From: an uncultured Muribaculaceae bacterium | GTDB lineage: Bacteria > Bacteroidota > Bacteroidia > Bacteroidales > Muribaculaceae | Assembly: GCA_910586895.1 (NCBI GenBank) | Contig: CAJUIW010000020.1 | Coordinates: 1 to 33,256 of the forward strand | Length of the DNA stretch: 33,256 bases | Direction of reading: 5' to 3' | In this document: positions 1-6,413 of the stretch, in pieces | Numbering within the stretch: position 1 is the first letter of the stretch | Layout of the letters: every line of letters starts with the position of its first letter | Made by a program: the position numbers and the translations under genes | The notes under the pieces: model-generated | What the model was told of the DNA's origin: nothing | What the model saw: only the letters and a program-made list of their open reading frames with translations | The model's database searches: none

Positions 1-215
1 AAAAAACACTTATGGCTAATAAACAATGAATTAAAAAATGTCATGTACTGTAGCCAAAGGCATGTCCCTACGGATATATATCTGTATGTCAGGTGTATAT
101 AGGCATACAAAGCCATATGCGCGTCGAAGTCCATCTGCTTGAAACTCGCAAGGTATAGCGCTGGTTGTCTGTGTGTTATACGAAAATCACGCTCTCTTAT
201 AAGGAGATACTTCAT
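1..215 (-). CDS. Possible partial ORF open to the left edge
   Basis: Reading leftward from the ATG at 215-213, the frame runs about 71 codons without a stop and leaves the window, so the true product cannot be seen. It begins MKYLLIRERDFRITHR and later becomes rich in Tyr, Phe, Leu and Met. No domain, signal peptide or active-site motif is recognised. The surroundings are AT-rich and contain only weak coding signals, so a chance frame is quite possible. It is listed because it is open to the edge and could be the start of a real gene. Confidence 0.15.
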   Translation of the reverse strand, partial: MKYLLIRERDFRITHRQPALYLASFKQMDFDAHMALYAYIHLTYRYISVGTCLWLQYMTFFNSLFISHKCF

Positions 216-252
216 GATGTGAAAAGATAATTCTATTACCACTGAATATACA

Positions 253-337
253 CCTATAACCTTAACCTGATTCCGATACCAATCGGATTGTAACGACCGG
301 AGGTTGGCACTGGAGCAATGCGTAGATGTGTTGCTCC
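253..337 (-). pseudogene. Possible tail of a degraded coding sequence
   Basis: On the minus strand a frame following an in-frame TAG encodes a tail ending RYNPIGIGIRLRL and a TAG stop. The alternating pattern (GIGIRLRL) resembles the last beta-strand of a Bacteroidota outer-membrane or secreted protein. It has no start codon and is only about 28 codons, so if real it is a remnant or the end of a frame-shifted gene. It overlaps the inverted repeat at 309-340. It could equally be a piece of an intergenic repeat. Confidence is low. Confidence 0.2.
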
Positions 338-340
338 AGT
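309..340. repeat. 10-bp perfect inverted repeat
   Basis: ACTGGAGCAA (309-318) is exactly repeated in reverse complement as TTGCTCCAGT (331-340) around a 12-nt loop. No T-tract follows directly, so it is not a classical terminator by itself. It lies 16 bp left of the strong terminator at 357-397. Confidence 0.55.
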
Positions 341-356
341 CTATTATGTAAAGCAT

Positions 357-397
357 AAAAAAAGATGCGTGCCGATTATCGGTACGCATCTTTTTTT
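357..397. terminator. Bidirectional intrinsic terminator
   Basis: A near-perfect inverted repeat with arms 357-375 and 379-397 has seven A on the left and seven T on the right. The core GATGCGT pairs with ACGCATC, and an inner CCGA/TCGG closes a 3-nt loop with one G-T wobble in between. It can stop transcription in both directions. Its protein-coding partner is not visible in the window. Confidence 0.8.
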
Positions 398-467
398 GTG
401 TTGTCCCTGGAAATAGTGTTTAAGATCCAGCTAATTCATTAATGTGCCAATATGAGAAATTTGAACT

Positions 468-493
468 AAAAAAATACGGACTTTTGCGTCCGT
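468..493 (-). terminator. Terminator-like hairpin, minus strand
   Basis: On the minus strand ACGGAC, a 6-nt loop and GTCCGT (493-476) are followed by A and then seven T. It lies about 240 bp beyond the ettA stop and could be the final terminator of the ettA operon. The stem is only 6 bp. Confidence 0.45.
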
Positions 494-676
494 CTTTGTA
501 GGGTAGTTGTTTTACGAGAAATTGCGTATAAGTAAATTAGATTTATGATAGGTTAGATATTTCGCTGTAAAGATAGTGCAAGGTTCGCCAATTTGCAAAT
601 ATTTAATACATAAATGTGTGCTATCTTCGTCATTTTGGTATGTTTGGCGTCAGGAGTGTAGACTGTTGGTAAACAG

Positions 677-706
677 TGCCGTCCGGCCAAAACTGACCGG
701 ACGGCA
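677..706 (-). terminator. Hairpin directly after ettA
   Basis: TGCCGTCCGG (677-686) and CCGGACGGCA (697-706) form a perfect 10-bp GC-rich stem with a 10-nt loop, 24 bp beyond the ettA stop codon. No long T-tract follows on the minus strand, so it may terminate weakly or only protect the mRNA 3' end. Confidence 0.5.
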
Positions 707-729
707 TGAATGATGGTATGTGGATGGTG

Positions 730-2415
730 TTATTCCATAAGCTTGCGGTAGCGGCGGCGCGGGGGCTCTTTGCCTCCGTTCTGACGGCGCTTGAATTCCT
801 CGTAGTCGGAATAGGAGCCTTGGTAGAATTCCACATTGCCGGCTCCGTCGAACGACAGGATATGGGTGCATATGCGGTCAAGGAACCAGCGGTCGTGGCT
901 TACCACCACGGCGCATCCGGCGAAGTCCTCAAGGCCCTCTTCGAGCGCACGGAGTGTGTTGACGTCAATATCATTGGTAGGTTCGTCAAGCAGAAGCACG
1001 TTGCCCTCCTCTTTTAGCGCCATGGCAAGGTGCAGACGGTTACGTTCGCCGCCTGAGAGCACGCCTATCTTCTTCTCCTGGTCAGCTCCGGCAAAGTTGA
1101 ACTTCGACAGATATGCACGGGCATTGATGTCGCGTCCACCCATGCGGAAGGAGTCGACTCCCTGCGATATCACTTCGTAGACGGTCTTTTCGGGCAGAAG
1201 GTCATGGTGAGTCTGGTCGACGTATGCAATCTTTACGGTTTCGCCTACATCGAATGAGCCGGCATCAGGCGTTTCCTGACCCATGATAAGGCGGAACAGT
1301 GTGGTCTTGCCGGTACCGTTGGGGCCTATCACGCCAACTATGCCGTTGGGGGGCAGGGTGAAGTCGAGCCCGTCAAAGAGCTGCTTTTTGCCGAAGCGCT
1401 TGCTCAGGCCGGTGGCTTCGATTACTTTCTGGCCGAGGCGGGGTCCGTTGGGGATGAATATCTCAAGGCGTTCCTCGCGCTGCTTCTGGTCCTCGTTGAG
1501 CAGGCGGTCGTAGCTGTTGAGTCGGGCTTTACCTTTTGCCTGGCGGGCTTTGGGGGCCATGCGCACCCATTCGAGCTCGCGTTCAAGCGTCTTGCGGCGC
1601 TTGCTGGCCTGCTTCTCTTCCTGAGCCATGCGCTTGGTCTTCTGGTCGAGCCATGATGAATAGTTGCCTTTCCATGGAATACCTTCACCACGGTCGAGTT
1701 CAAGAATCCAGCCGGCCACGTGGTCAAGGAAGTAGCGGTCGTGGGTGATAGCTATCACTGTGCCGGGATACTGGCGCAGGTGCTGTTCGAGCCAGTCGAT
1801 TGACTCAGCGTCGAGATGGTTGGTGGGCTCGTCGAGCAGAAGCACGTCGGGCTGCTGCAGGAGCAGGCGGCAGAGTGCCACACGGCGGCGCTCACCACCG
1901 GAGAGGGTGCTCACCACCTGATCGTCGGGCGGGCACTGGAGGGCGTCCATGGCGCGTTCGAGCTTGGAGTCGATGTTCCACGCGTCGGCGGCATCAAGAG
2001 CATCCTGAAGTTCGGCCTGGCGGGCTATGAGGCGCTCCATCTTGTCGGGGTCGTCAAGCACATCGGGGTCGCCGAATGATTCGTTGACTTTGTCAAATTC
2101 GGCAAGCAGGTCCATGATGGGCTGCACACCTTCGCGCACTATCTCTATCACCGTCTTGTCCGGATCAAGCTTGGGGTCCTGTTCAAGATATCCCACGGAA
2201 TATCCGGGAGAGAACACTACCTCGCCCTGATAGTCGCGGTCGATGCCTGCAATGATTTTCAGCAGCGATGATTTACCTGAGCCGTTGAGGCCTATGATGC
2301 CTATCTTGGCTCCGTAGAAGAAGGAGAGGTAAATGTTTTTCAGTACCTGTTTCTGAGGCGGGTATGTCTTTGACACACCTACCATTGAGAAAATTATTTT
2401 TTTGTCGTCGGCCAT
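730..2415 (-). CDS. ettA: EttA, energy-dependent translational throttle (ABC-F ATPase)
   Basis: This is a soluble ABC-F protein of 561 residues that acts at the ribosomal E site and adjusts early elongation to the ATP/ADP level. Two ABC ATPase domains in tandem are visible. The first has Walker A GLNGSGKSS (42-50), signature LSGGERRR (171-178) and Walker B LLLDEPTNHLD (192-202). The second has Walker A GPNGTGKTT (364-372), signature LSGGERNR (453-460) and LLLDEPTNDID (474-484). The arm insertion (about 95-165) and the basic interdomain linker (about 242-330, KRMAQEEKQASKRRKTLERE) are typical of EttA. There is no membrane domain. The gene starts 20 bp after def and is probably last in the PRiA4-ruvX-def-ettA operon. 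Other ABC-F members (Uup, YheS) fit less well in length and arm. Confidence 0.95.
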   Translation of the reverse strand: MADDKKIIFSMVGVSKTYPPQKQVLKNIYLSFFYGAKIGIIGLNGSGKSSLLKIIAGIDRDYQGEVVFSPGYSVGYLEQDPKLDPDKTVIEIVREGVQPIMDLLAEFDKVNESFGDPDVLDDPDKMERLIARQAELQDALDAADAWNIDSKLERAMDALQCPPDDQVVSTLSGGERRRVALCRLLLQQPDVLLLDEPTNHLDAESIDWLEQHLRQYPGTVIAITHDRYFLDHVAGWILELDRGEGIPWKGNYSSWLDQKTKRMAQEEKQASKRRKTLERELEWVRMAPKARQAKGKARLNSYDRLLNEDQKQREERLEIFIPNGPRLGQKVIEATGLSKRFGKKQLFDGLDFTLPPNGIVGVIGPNGTGKTTLFRLIMGQETPDAGSFDVGETVKIAYVDQTHHDLLPEKTVYEVISQGVDSFRMGGRDINARAYLSKFNFAGADQEKKIGVLSGGERNRLHLAMALKEEGNVLLLDEPTNDIDVNTLRALEEGLEDFAGCAVVVSHDRWFLDRICTHILSFDGAGNVEFYQGSYSDYEEFKRRQNGGKEPPRRRYRKLME

Positions 2416-2435
2416 CAGTAAAATATGGTGGTTGA

Positions 2436-2999
2436 TTATTTTTTACGGGGAGCGTATTTTGCCGGATAGTCGCAACGGGTACGTCCGCTGACTATGGCTG
2501 ACAGCTTGGCGCGTATAAGCTGCTTGCGGATGGGTGAGATATGGTCGATGTACATCATCCCTTCCAGGTGGTCGCACTCGTGCTGCACTATGCGTGCCAG
2601 AAATCCTGATATCTCCTCAGTGTGCAGCTTGAACTCCTCGTCGAGCCATGTGAGGCGGATGTACTCGGTGCGGTTCACGTTTTCCGACAGGCCGGGGAGG
2701 CTCAGGCATCCTTCGGCGCGGCTCACGGGATCGCCGTCAAGGATCTCAATTTCAGGATTGATAAGGGTCATCTTGCGCCCTTCGCATTCCGGAAAGCTGT
2801 CGCCCATGGGGGAGGCGTCGATCACCACAAGGCGTATGTTGCGGCCTATCTGCGGGGCGGCGAGCCCTACGCCCTCGGATCGGTACATGGTTTCATACAT
2901 GTCGGCTATCAGCCCGGTGAGACCTTCGGTACCGGCCTCAAGCGGCTCGGATATTTTGCGGAGCACGGGGTGCCCGTAGAGATATATAGGTAGGTTCAT
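2436..2999 (-). CDS. def: Peptide deformylase
   Basis: This enzyme of 187 residues removes the formyl group from N-terminal formyl-methionine of new proteins. All three family motifs are intact: GVGLAAPQ (43-50), EGCLS (97-101) and QHECDHLEG (139-147). Cys99, His140 and His144 are the expected metal ligands and Glu141 the catalytic residue. The ATG at 2999 overlaps the ruvX stop by 4 bp (ATGA), which fixes the start and suggests translational coupling. Placement between ruvX and ettA puts nascent-chain processing and a translation factor in one operon. Confidence 0.96.
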   Translation of the reverse strand: MNLPIYLYGHPVLRKISEPLEAGTEGLTGLIADMYETMYRSEGVGLAAPQIGRNIRLVVIDASPMGDSFPECEGRKMTLINPEIEILDGDPVSRAEGCLSLPGLSENVNRTEYIRLTWLDEEFKLHTEEISGFLARIVQHECDHLEGMMYIDHISPIRKQLIRAKLSAIVSGRTRCDYPAKYAPRKK

Positions 3000-3427
3000 T
3001 CGAATGATGAATTGTATGTTTTGCTTTGAAGATAGTCATTCAGTATTATGGCGGCGGCCATGGTGTCGACCGTGGCTTTGTCGCGCCGCTGCATCTTGCG
3101 CATCCCTGAGTCAATCATGGCCCGGTGGGCTATGGCAGAAGTGAAGCGCTCGTCAAAAAACACTACCGGAATGTCCGGAATGGCTTTCTGCAGAGCGCGT
3201 ATGCCGGGGGTGATGTAGCGCATGCTTTCCGACGGCTCGCCGGCAAGGGTGCGTGGAAGTCCTACAACGATGGTGTCGACCGGTTCGGTGCTGATGTAGC
3301 GCTTCATCCAGTCGATAAGCGACGATGTTGGTACGGTGGTGAGTCCGGTGGCTACGATGCGCATTATGTCAGTGACAGCTATGCCGCACCGGCGCCGTCC
3401 GTAGTCAATGGCTAACAGTCGGCCCAT
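2996..3427 (-). CDS. ruvX: RuvX/YqgF, RNase H-fold nuclease
   Basis: This is a protein of 143 residues, the usual length of the YqgF/RuvX family, annotated as a putative Holliday junction resolvase and implicated in pre-16S rRNA 5'-end processing. Visible signatures are LLAIDYGRRRCGIAVTD (4-20, first acidic residue Asp8), the strand VVGLPRTLAGEPS (54-66), FFDERFTSAIA (90-100) and the C-terminal DKATVDTMAAAIIL (116-129, last acidic residue Asp121). It ends in SFE, with its TGA overlapping the def ATG. Only 4 bp separate it from the upstream PRiA4-fold gene. Confidence 0.93.
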   Translation of the reverse strand: MGRLLAIDYGRRRCGIAVTDIMRIVATGLTTVPTSSLIDWMKRYISTEPVDTIVVGLPRTLAGEPSESMRYITPGIRALQKAIPDIPVVFFDERFTSAIAHRAMIDSGMRKMQRRDKATVDTMAAAIILNDYLQSKTYNSSFE

Positions 3428-3431
3428 GGGC

Positions 3432-3998
3432 TCAGAAGTTGCCGTCGGAGCCGAAACTCATTTCGTCGAAGCCTTCGGCGTCAAATTCGTCGTCGTTGAA
3501 TTCGGATGATCCGTAGAAGTCCTCGTCAAGATCGGTCGCTGCGGCAGCTGCTGCGGCTTTGGCATCGATTTTTGCCTCGAAGTCGTCAATGTCGACAAAC
3601 TGTGCCGGGGGATTGCCCATTGACATGGTGCACACAGGGTCCTTCAGCGAGCTTCCGGGAGTGGTGCGCTTCAGCTCCATGAAGAATGAACGGTCCGTGA
3701 GGTAGTCAAATACGAATATCAGGCGCTGGCCTTCATCCTCAATGAAATCGCTGATGATGGTATCGTCCATCAGATATACATCCTCGGATGAGTCAGAGCC
3801 CATATCCTCAAGGGTAATCTCGCGACCCTTTTCCCATCCTTCATCGCAAATGAAGAATGAGTTCATCTGCGACTTGTCGAAGCCAACAGAATCGCAAATG
3901 GCGTTGCGCAGATCGAGGAATGTGGCATCGGCGTCAATGTCAATTTCGCGTTTGAAATTGTCCACTTCATCGGACACTAATCGGAATTTGTAAATCAT
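3432..3998 (-). CDS. PRiA4 ORF-3/IS1096 TnpR-like fold protein, function unknown
   Basis: This is a cytoplasmic protein of 188 residues without signal peptide. The N-terminal 130 residues resemble the pRiA4b ORF-3-like (IS1096 TnpR) family: an opening strand MIYKFRLVSDEV, then DADATFLDLRNAICDSVGFD (23-42), where a helix follows the strand, and later RLIFVFDYLTDRSFFMELK (91-109). After an alanine-rich linker (AKAAAAAAAT, about 146-155) the last 35 residues are strongly acidic, with repeated DE/DD and Phe, like a disordered interaction tail. Despite the family name nothing suggests a transposon here. It is first in the operon with ruvX, def and ettA, behind the promoter at 4028-4059. Its function is not known. 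Confidence 0.8.
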   Translation of the reverse strand: MIYKFRLVSDEVDNFKREIDIDADATFLDLRNAICDSVGFDKSQMNSFFICDEGWEKGREITLEDMGSDSSEDVYLMDDTIISDFIEDEGQRLIFVFDYLTDRSFFMELKRTTPGSSLKDPVCTMSMGNPPAQFVDIDDFEAKIDAKAAAAAAATDLDEDFYGSSEFNDDEFDAEGFDEMSFGSDGNF

Positions 3999-4027
3999 AT
4001 CGTGTTATTGGCTATCGGTTGATGATG

Positions 4028-4059
4028 CGAATTTAGCAAATTTGGCATATATCCTCAAA
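4028..4059 (-). promoter_or_regulatory. Bacteroidota-type promoter of the PRiA4-ruvX-def-ettA operon
   Basis: On the minus strand TTTG (4059-4056) is followed after 20 nt by TAAATTCG (4035-4028). This matches the Bacteroidota pattern TTTG at -33 and TAnnTTTG at -7 with one mismatch. The predicted RNA start is near 4021, giving a short leader to the ATG at 3998. Confidence 0.55.
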
Positions 4060-4068
4060 AAATATGGC

Positions 4069-4101
4069 AAAAAAAGCGCCGCAATCCATAGGACTGCGGC
4101 G
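4069..4101 (-). terminator. Intrinsic terminator of spt
   Basis: On the minus strand CGCCGCAGTCC (4101-4091) and GGATTGCGGCG (4087-4077) form an 11-bp stem with one G-U pair and a 3-nt loop, followed by C and a run of seven T (4075-4069). It starts 31 bp after the spt stop and separates spt from the next operon. Confidence 0.85.
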
Positions 4102-4132
4102 TGTATGTGTCATAATGTATGATGGGGCGGGA

Positions 4133-5320
4133 TTATTTCAGGATTCCGTGTGCGCGGAACACTTTCTGGATTTTTTCCAGAGCTGTTGTCACCTGGTCGC
4201 GTGTGTGTGTGGCCATCAGGCTGAAGCGGATAAGGGTATCCTGGGGTGCCACGGCGGGCGATACAACGGGGTTGACGAAGATGCCCTCTTCAAGAAGGTC
4301 GCGTGTGATGGCGAATGTCTTGAAGTTGTCGCGGATGAAGAGCGGGATGATGGGGGTGGAGGTGTGCCCTATCTCGCATCCCATGTTGCGGAATCCTTCG
4401 AGGGCGTAGTTGGTGAGTTCCCAGAGCTGCTCCTGGCGTTCGGGCTCTGACTGCATGATTTCAAGAGCCTTCAGAGCTGCGGCGGTTGAGGCCGGAGTGA
4501 TTGAGGCAGTGAATATGTAGGAGCGTGAGTGGTGACGCAGGAAGTTGGTTATCTCCTTGTCGGTGGCAATGAATCCGCCGAGCGATGCGAATGACTTGGA
4601 GAATGTGCCCATGATAAGGTCAACGTCGTCGGCCACACCCTGAGCGTGGCATACGCCGCGGCCACCGGGGCCGAACACGCCTATGCCGTGGGCTTCGTCA
4701 ATCATCACTGAGGCGTTGTATTTCTTGGCGAGCTCGGTCATGGTCTTGACATCGGCCACGTCGCCTTCCATTGAGAATACGCTGTCGCTGACTATGAGCT
4801 TCACCTTGTCAGGATCGCATTTCTGAAGCTGCTTTTCGAGAGAGGCCATGTCGTTGTGCTTGTACTTGAGCGACTGGCTGAATGACAGGCGGCGTCCTTC
4901 GATGATGGAGGCATGGTCCTGTTCGTCCCAGATGATATAGTCCTCGCGACCTGTGAGCGTCGACACGACGCCTAAGTTCACCTCGAAGCCGGTGGAGTAG
5001 ATCATCACGTCCTCTTTGCCGATGTATTCGGCAATGCGTGCCTCAAGCTCTTTGTGGAGGTCGAGGGTGCCGTTGAGGAAGGGTGAGCCGGCGCATCCTG
5101 TACCGTACTTTCTGGTGGCTTCGATGGCTGCTTCTTTGATACGGGGGTCATTGACCAATCCGGTATAGCAGTTGGAGCCGAACATAAGTACCTTGCGGCC
5201 GTTGATTATCACTTCAGGGTCCTGTTCGCTTGATATGGCGCGGAAATAGGGGTACACGCCTGCGGCCATGGCTTTCTGAGGCTCGGTGTACTTGGCAAGT
5301 TTAGCCTGTAATAGCTTCAT
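4133..5320 (-). CDS. spt: Serine palmitoyltransferase
   Basis: This PLP-dependent alpha-oxoamine synthase of 395 residues condenses L-serine with a fatty acyl-CoA to 3-keto-dihydrosphingosine, the first step of Bacteroidota sphingolipid synthesis. The Schiff-base lysine is Lys242 in GTFSKSFASLGG (238-249). DEAHGIGVFG (208-217) holds the Asp that pairs with the pyridine nitrogen, and DHASI (135-139) the His that stacks on PLP. The N-terminus (KLAKYTEPQKAMAAGVYPYF) is, from memory, close to the characterised Bacteroides enzyme and differs from KBL and BioF paralogues. It is monocistronic: its own terminator at 4069-4101 and a -7 box at 5383-5390. KBL or AONS activity is the main alternative and is less likely. 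Confidence 0.88.
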   Translation of the reverse strand: MKLLQAKLAKYTEPQKAMAAGVYPYFRAISSEQDPEVIINGRKVLMFGSNCYTGLVNDPRIKEAAIEATRKYGTGCAGSPFLNGTLDLHKELEARIAEYIGKEDVMIYSTGFEVNLGVVSTLTGREDYIIWDEQDHASIIEGRRLSFSQSLKYKHNDMASLEKQLQKCDPDKVKLIVSDSVFSMEGDVADVKTMTELAKKYNASVMIDEAHGIGVFGPGGRGVCHAQGVADDVDLIMGTFSKSFASLGGFIATDKEITNFLRHHSRSYIFTASITPASTAAALKALEIMQSEPERQEQLWELTNYALEGFRNMGCEIGHTSTPIIPLFIRDNFKTFAITRDLLEEGIFVNPVVSPAVAPQDTLIRFSLMATHTRDQVTTALEKIQKVFRAHGILK

Positions 5321-5382
5321 AGTTAATGCAATAAATGGGATATAACTATCTTATCGGACCTATCTCGGGCCGAATCAGGCTG

Positions 5383-5406
5383 CAAAGTTAATAAATTAGT
5401 GGCAAA
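5383..5406 (-). promoter_or_regulatory. Probable spt promoter with TTTGCCACT element
   Basis: On the minus strand TAACTTTG (5390-5383) fits the -7 box TAnnTTTG. Exactly 7 nt upstream lies TTTGCCACT (5406-5398). The TTTG is only 12 nt from the -7 box, too close for a usual -33 element, so it may be an operator. The same 24-nt arrangement precedes the DJ-1/PfpI gene. Confidence 0.4.
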
Positions 5407-5486
5407 GACGGGTACAAAAATGCGCAAAAAAAGTGATGGTGTGCAATTTTTTGCCCCCGGTCCTGTAGTGTGAGGCTGCAAGGCGC

Positions 5487-6413
5487 TCAGCGGCGCACAA
5501 GCTTGTTGAATGAAGCCGGAATCGGGGTGGTGAAGTCCATCTGTCGGCGTGTCACCGGATGAACAAACCGCAGAGTGCGTGCATGCAGGGCCAGACGATG
5601 GATCGGACTGGCCGAAGCTCCATATTTGCGGTCGCCCGATATCGGATGACCGAGGTCCTTCATGTGGACTCGTATCTGATTCTTGCGTCCGGTGTCAAGC
5701 TCCACTTCGAGCAGTGAGAAGTTAGGTGTGCTCTTGAGTGTCTTGAAGCGGGTCACGGCTAACTTACCCTCCTGAGGATTGTCAGTTGAGTACACTTCGT
5801 ACTGCGAGTTTTCGGCAAGATAGCTTTTTACCGTACCTTCAGCCTGCTCTACGCATCCCTCGACGACGGCTACGTATGTGCGGCGGAGCACCATGTTGTT
5901 CCAGTTGTGCTGCAGCGTTTCCTTGGCTTTTTCATTTTTGGCGAACACCATCAGTCCGGAGGTGTCGCGGTCAAGGCGATGCACTATGAAAATCTTGTTG
6001 CGCGGGTCGTGCCATTTCACATAGTCGCGCAGTATGGAGTAGGCGGTGCCTTCGTGAATCTTGTCGGTGCCCATCGACAGAAGTCCGTAGCCTTTGTTCA
6101 CCACAATTATGTCATCGTCCTCGTACACAAGCTGCATGCGGCGGTGGCGGAACATGTGCCAGGGTCGGGTGAAGTTGACCTTCACCTCGTCGGCCTCGGT
6201 AACCGGGGTGTCAAACTGACGCACCGGAATGCCGTTGACCGCTATCTGATCATGCGCCAGAAGCTCTTTTACGGTGGTACGCTTCTGATCAGGCATGGCT
6301 TCGATCAGAAACGGCAGGAGTGTTGACGGAGTGCTGACGTTGAGCACACGCACCACATCAGGACGGATAGGGGAGCGTTCGGCTCCGGGCTTTATATTGC
6401 GGGGACGTTTCAT
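5487..6413 (-). CDS. RluA-family 23S rRNA/tRNA pseudouridine synthase
   Basis: This enzyme isomerises specific uridines in structured RNA to pseudouridine. The catalytic motif HRLDRDTSG lies at 145-153 with Asp148 as nucleophile, followed by LMVFAKNEKAKE. ELDTGRKNQIRVHMKDLGHP carries the other conserved arginine region. An S4-like RNA-binding segment precedes it (about 26-80: TLLPFLIEAM, VKELLAHDQIAVNG). I chose the ATG at 6413 (MKRPRNIKPG, 308 residues) because it overlaps the topA stop as ATGA. The longer frame from 6485 would run 24 codons into topA and gives an atypical N-terminus. It is cotranscribed with topA. The target uridine and exact orthology (RluA, RluC or RluD) cannot be assigned. 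Confidence 0.9.
   Translation of the reverse strand: MKRPRNIKPGAERSPIRPDVVRVLNVSTPSTLLPFLIEAMPDQKRTTVKELLAHDQIAVNGIPVRQFDTPVTEADEVKVNFTRPWHMFRHRRMQLVYEDDDIIVVNKGYGLLSMGTDKIHEGTAYSILRDYVKWHDPRNKIFIVHRLDRDTSGLMVFAKNEKAKETLQHNWNNMVLRRTYVAVVEGCVEQAEGTVKSYLAENSQYEVYSTDNPQEGKLAVTRFKTLKSTPNFSLLEVELDTGRKNQIRVHMKDLGHPISGDRKYGASASPIHRLALHARTLRFVHPVTRRQMDFTTPIPASFNKLVRR

Larger units (their letters stand above)
1..729. other. Gene-poor stretch at the left end
   Basis: No gene is convincing between the window start and the ettA stop codon. The stretch holds a minus-strand frame open from an ATG at 215 to the left edge, a short minus-strand frame ending in a beta-strand-like tail (253-337), a 10-bp inverted repeat (309-340), a strong bidirectional terminator (357-397), a minus-strand terminator-like hairpin (468-493) and the hairpin just after ettA (677-706). 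No tRNA-like fold was recognised by eye. Confidence 0.6.

Noticed and set aside
3432..3998. Mobile element, because the protein resembles IS1096 TnpR/pRiA4 ORF-3
   Set aside because: No transposase, terminal inverted repeats or target duplications are visible; the gene is tightly linked to ruvX, def and ettA.
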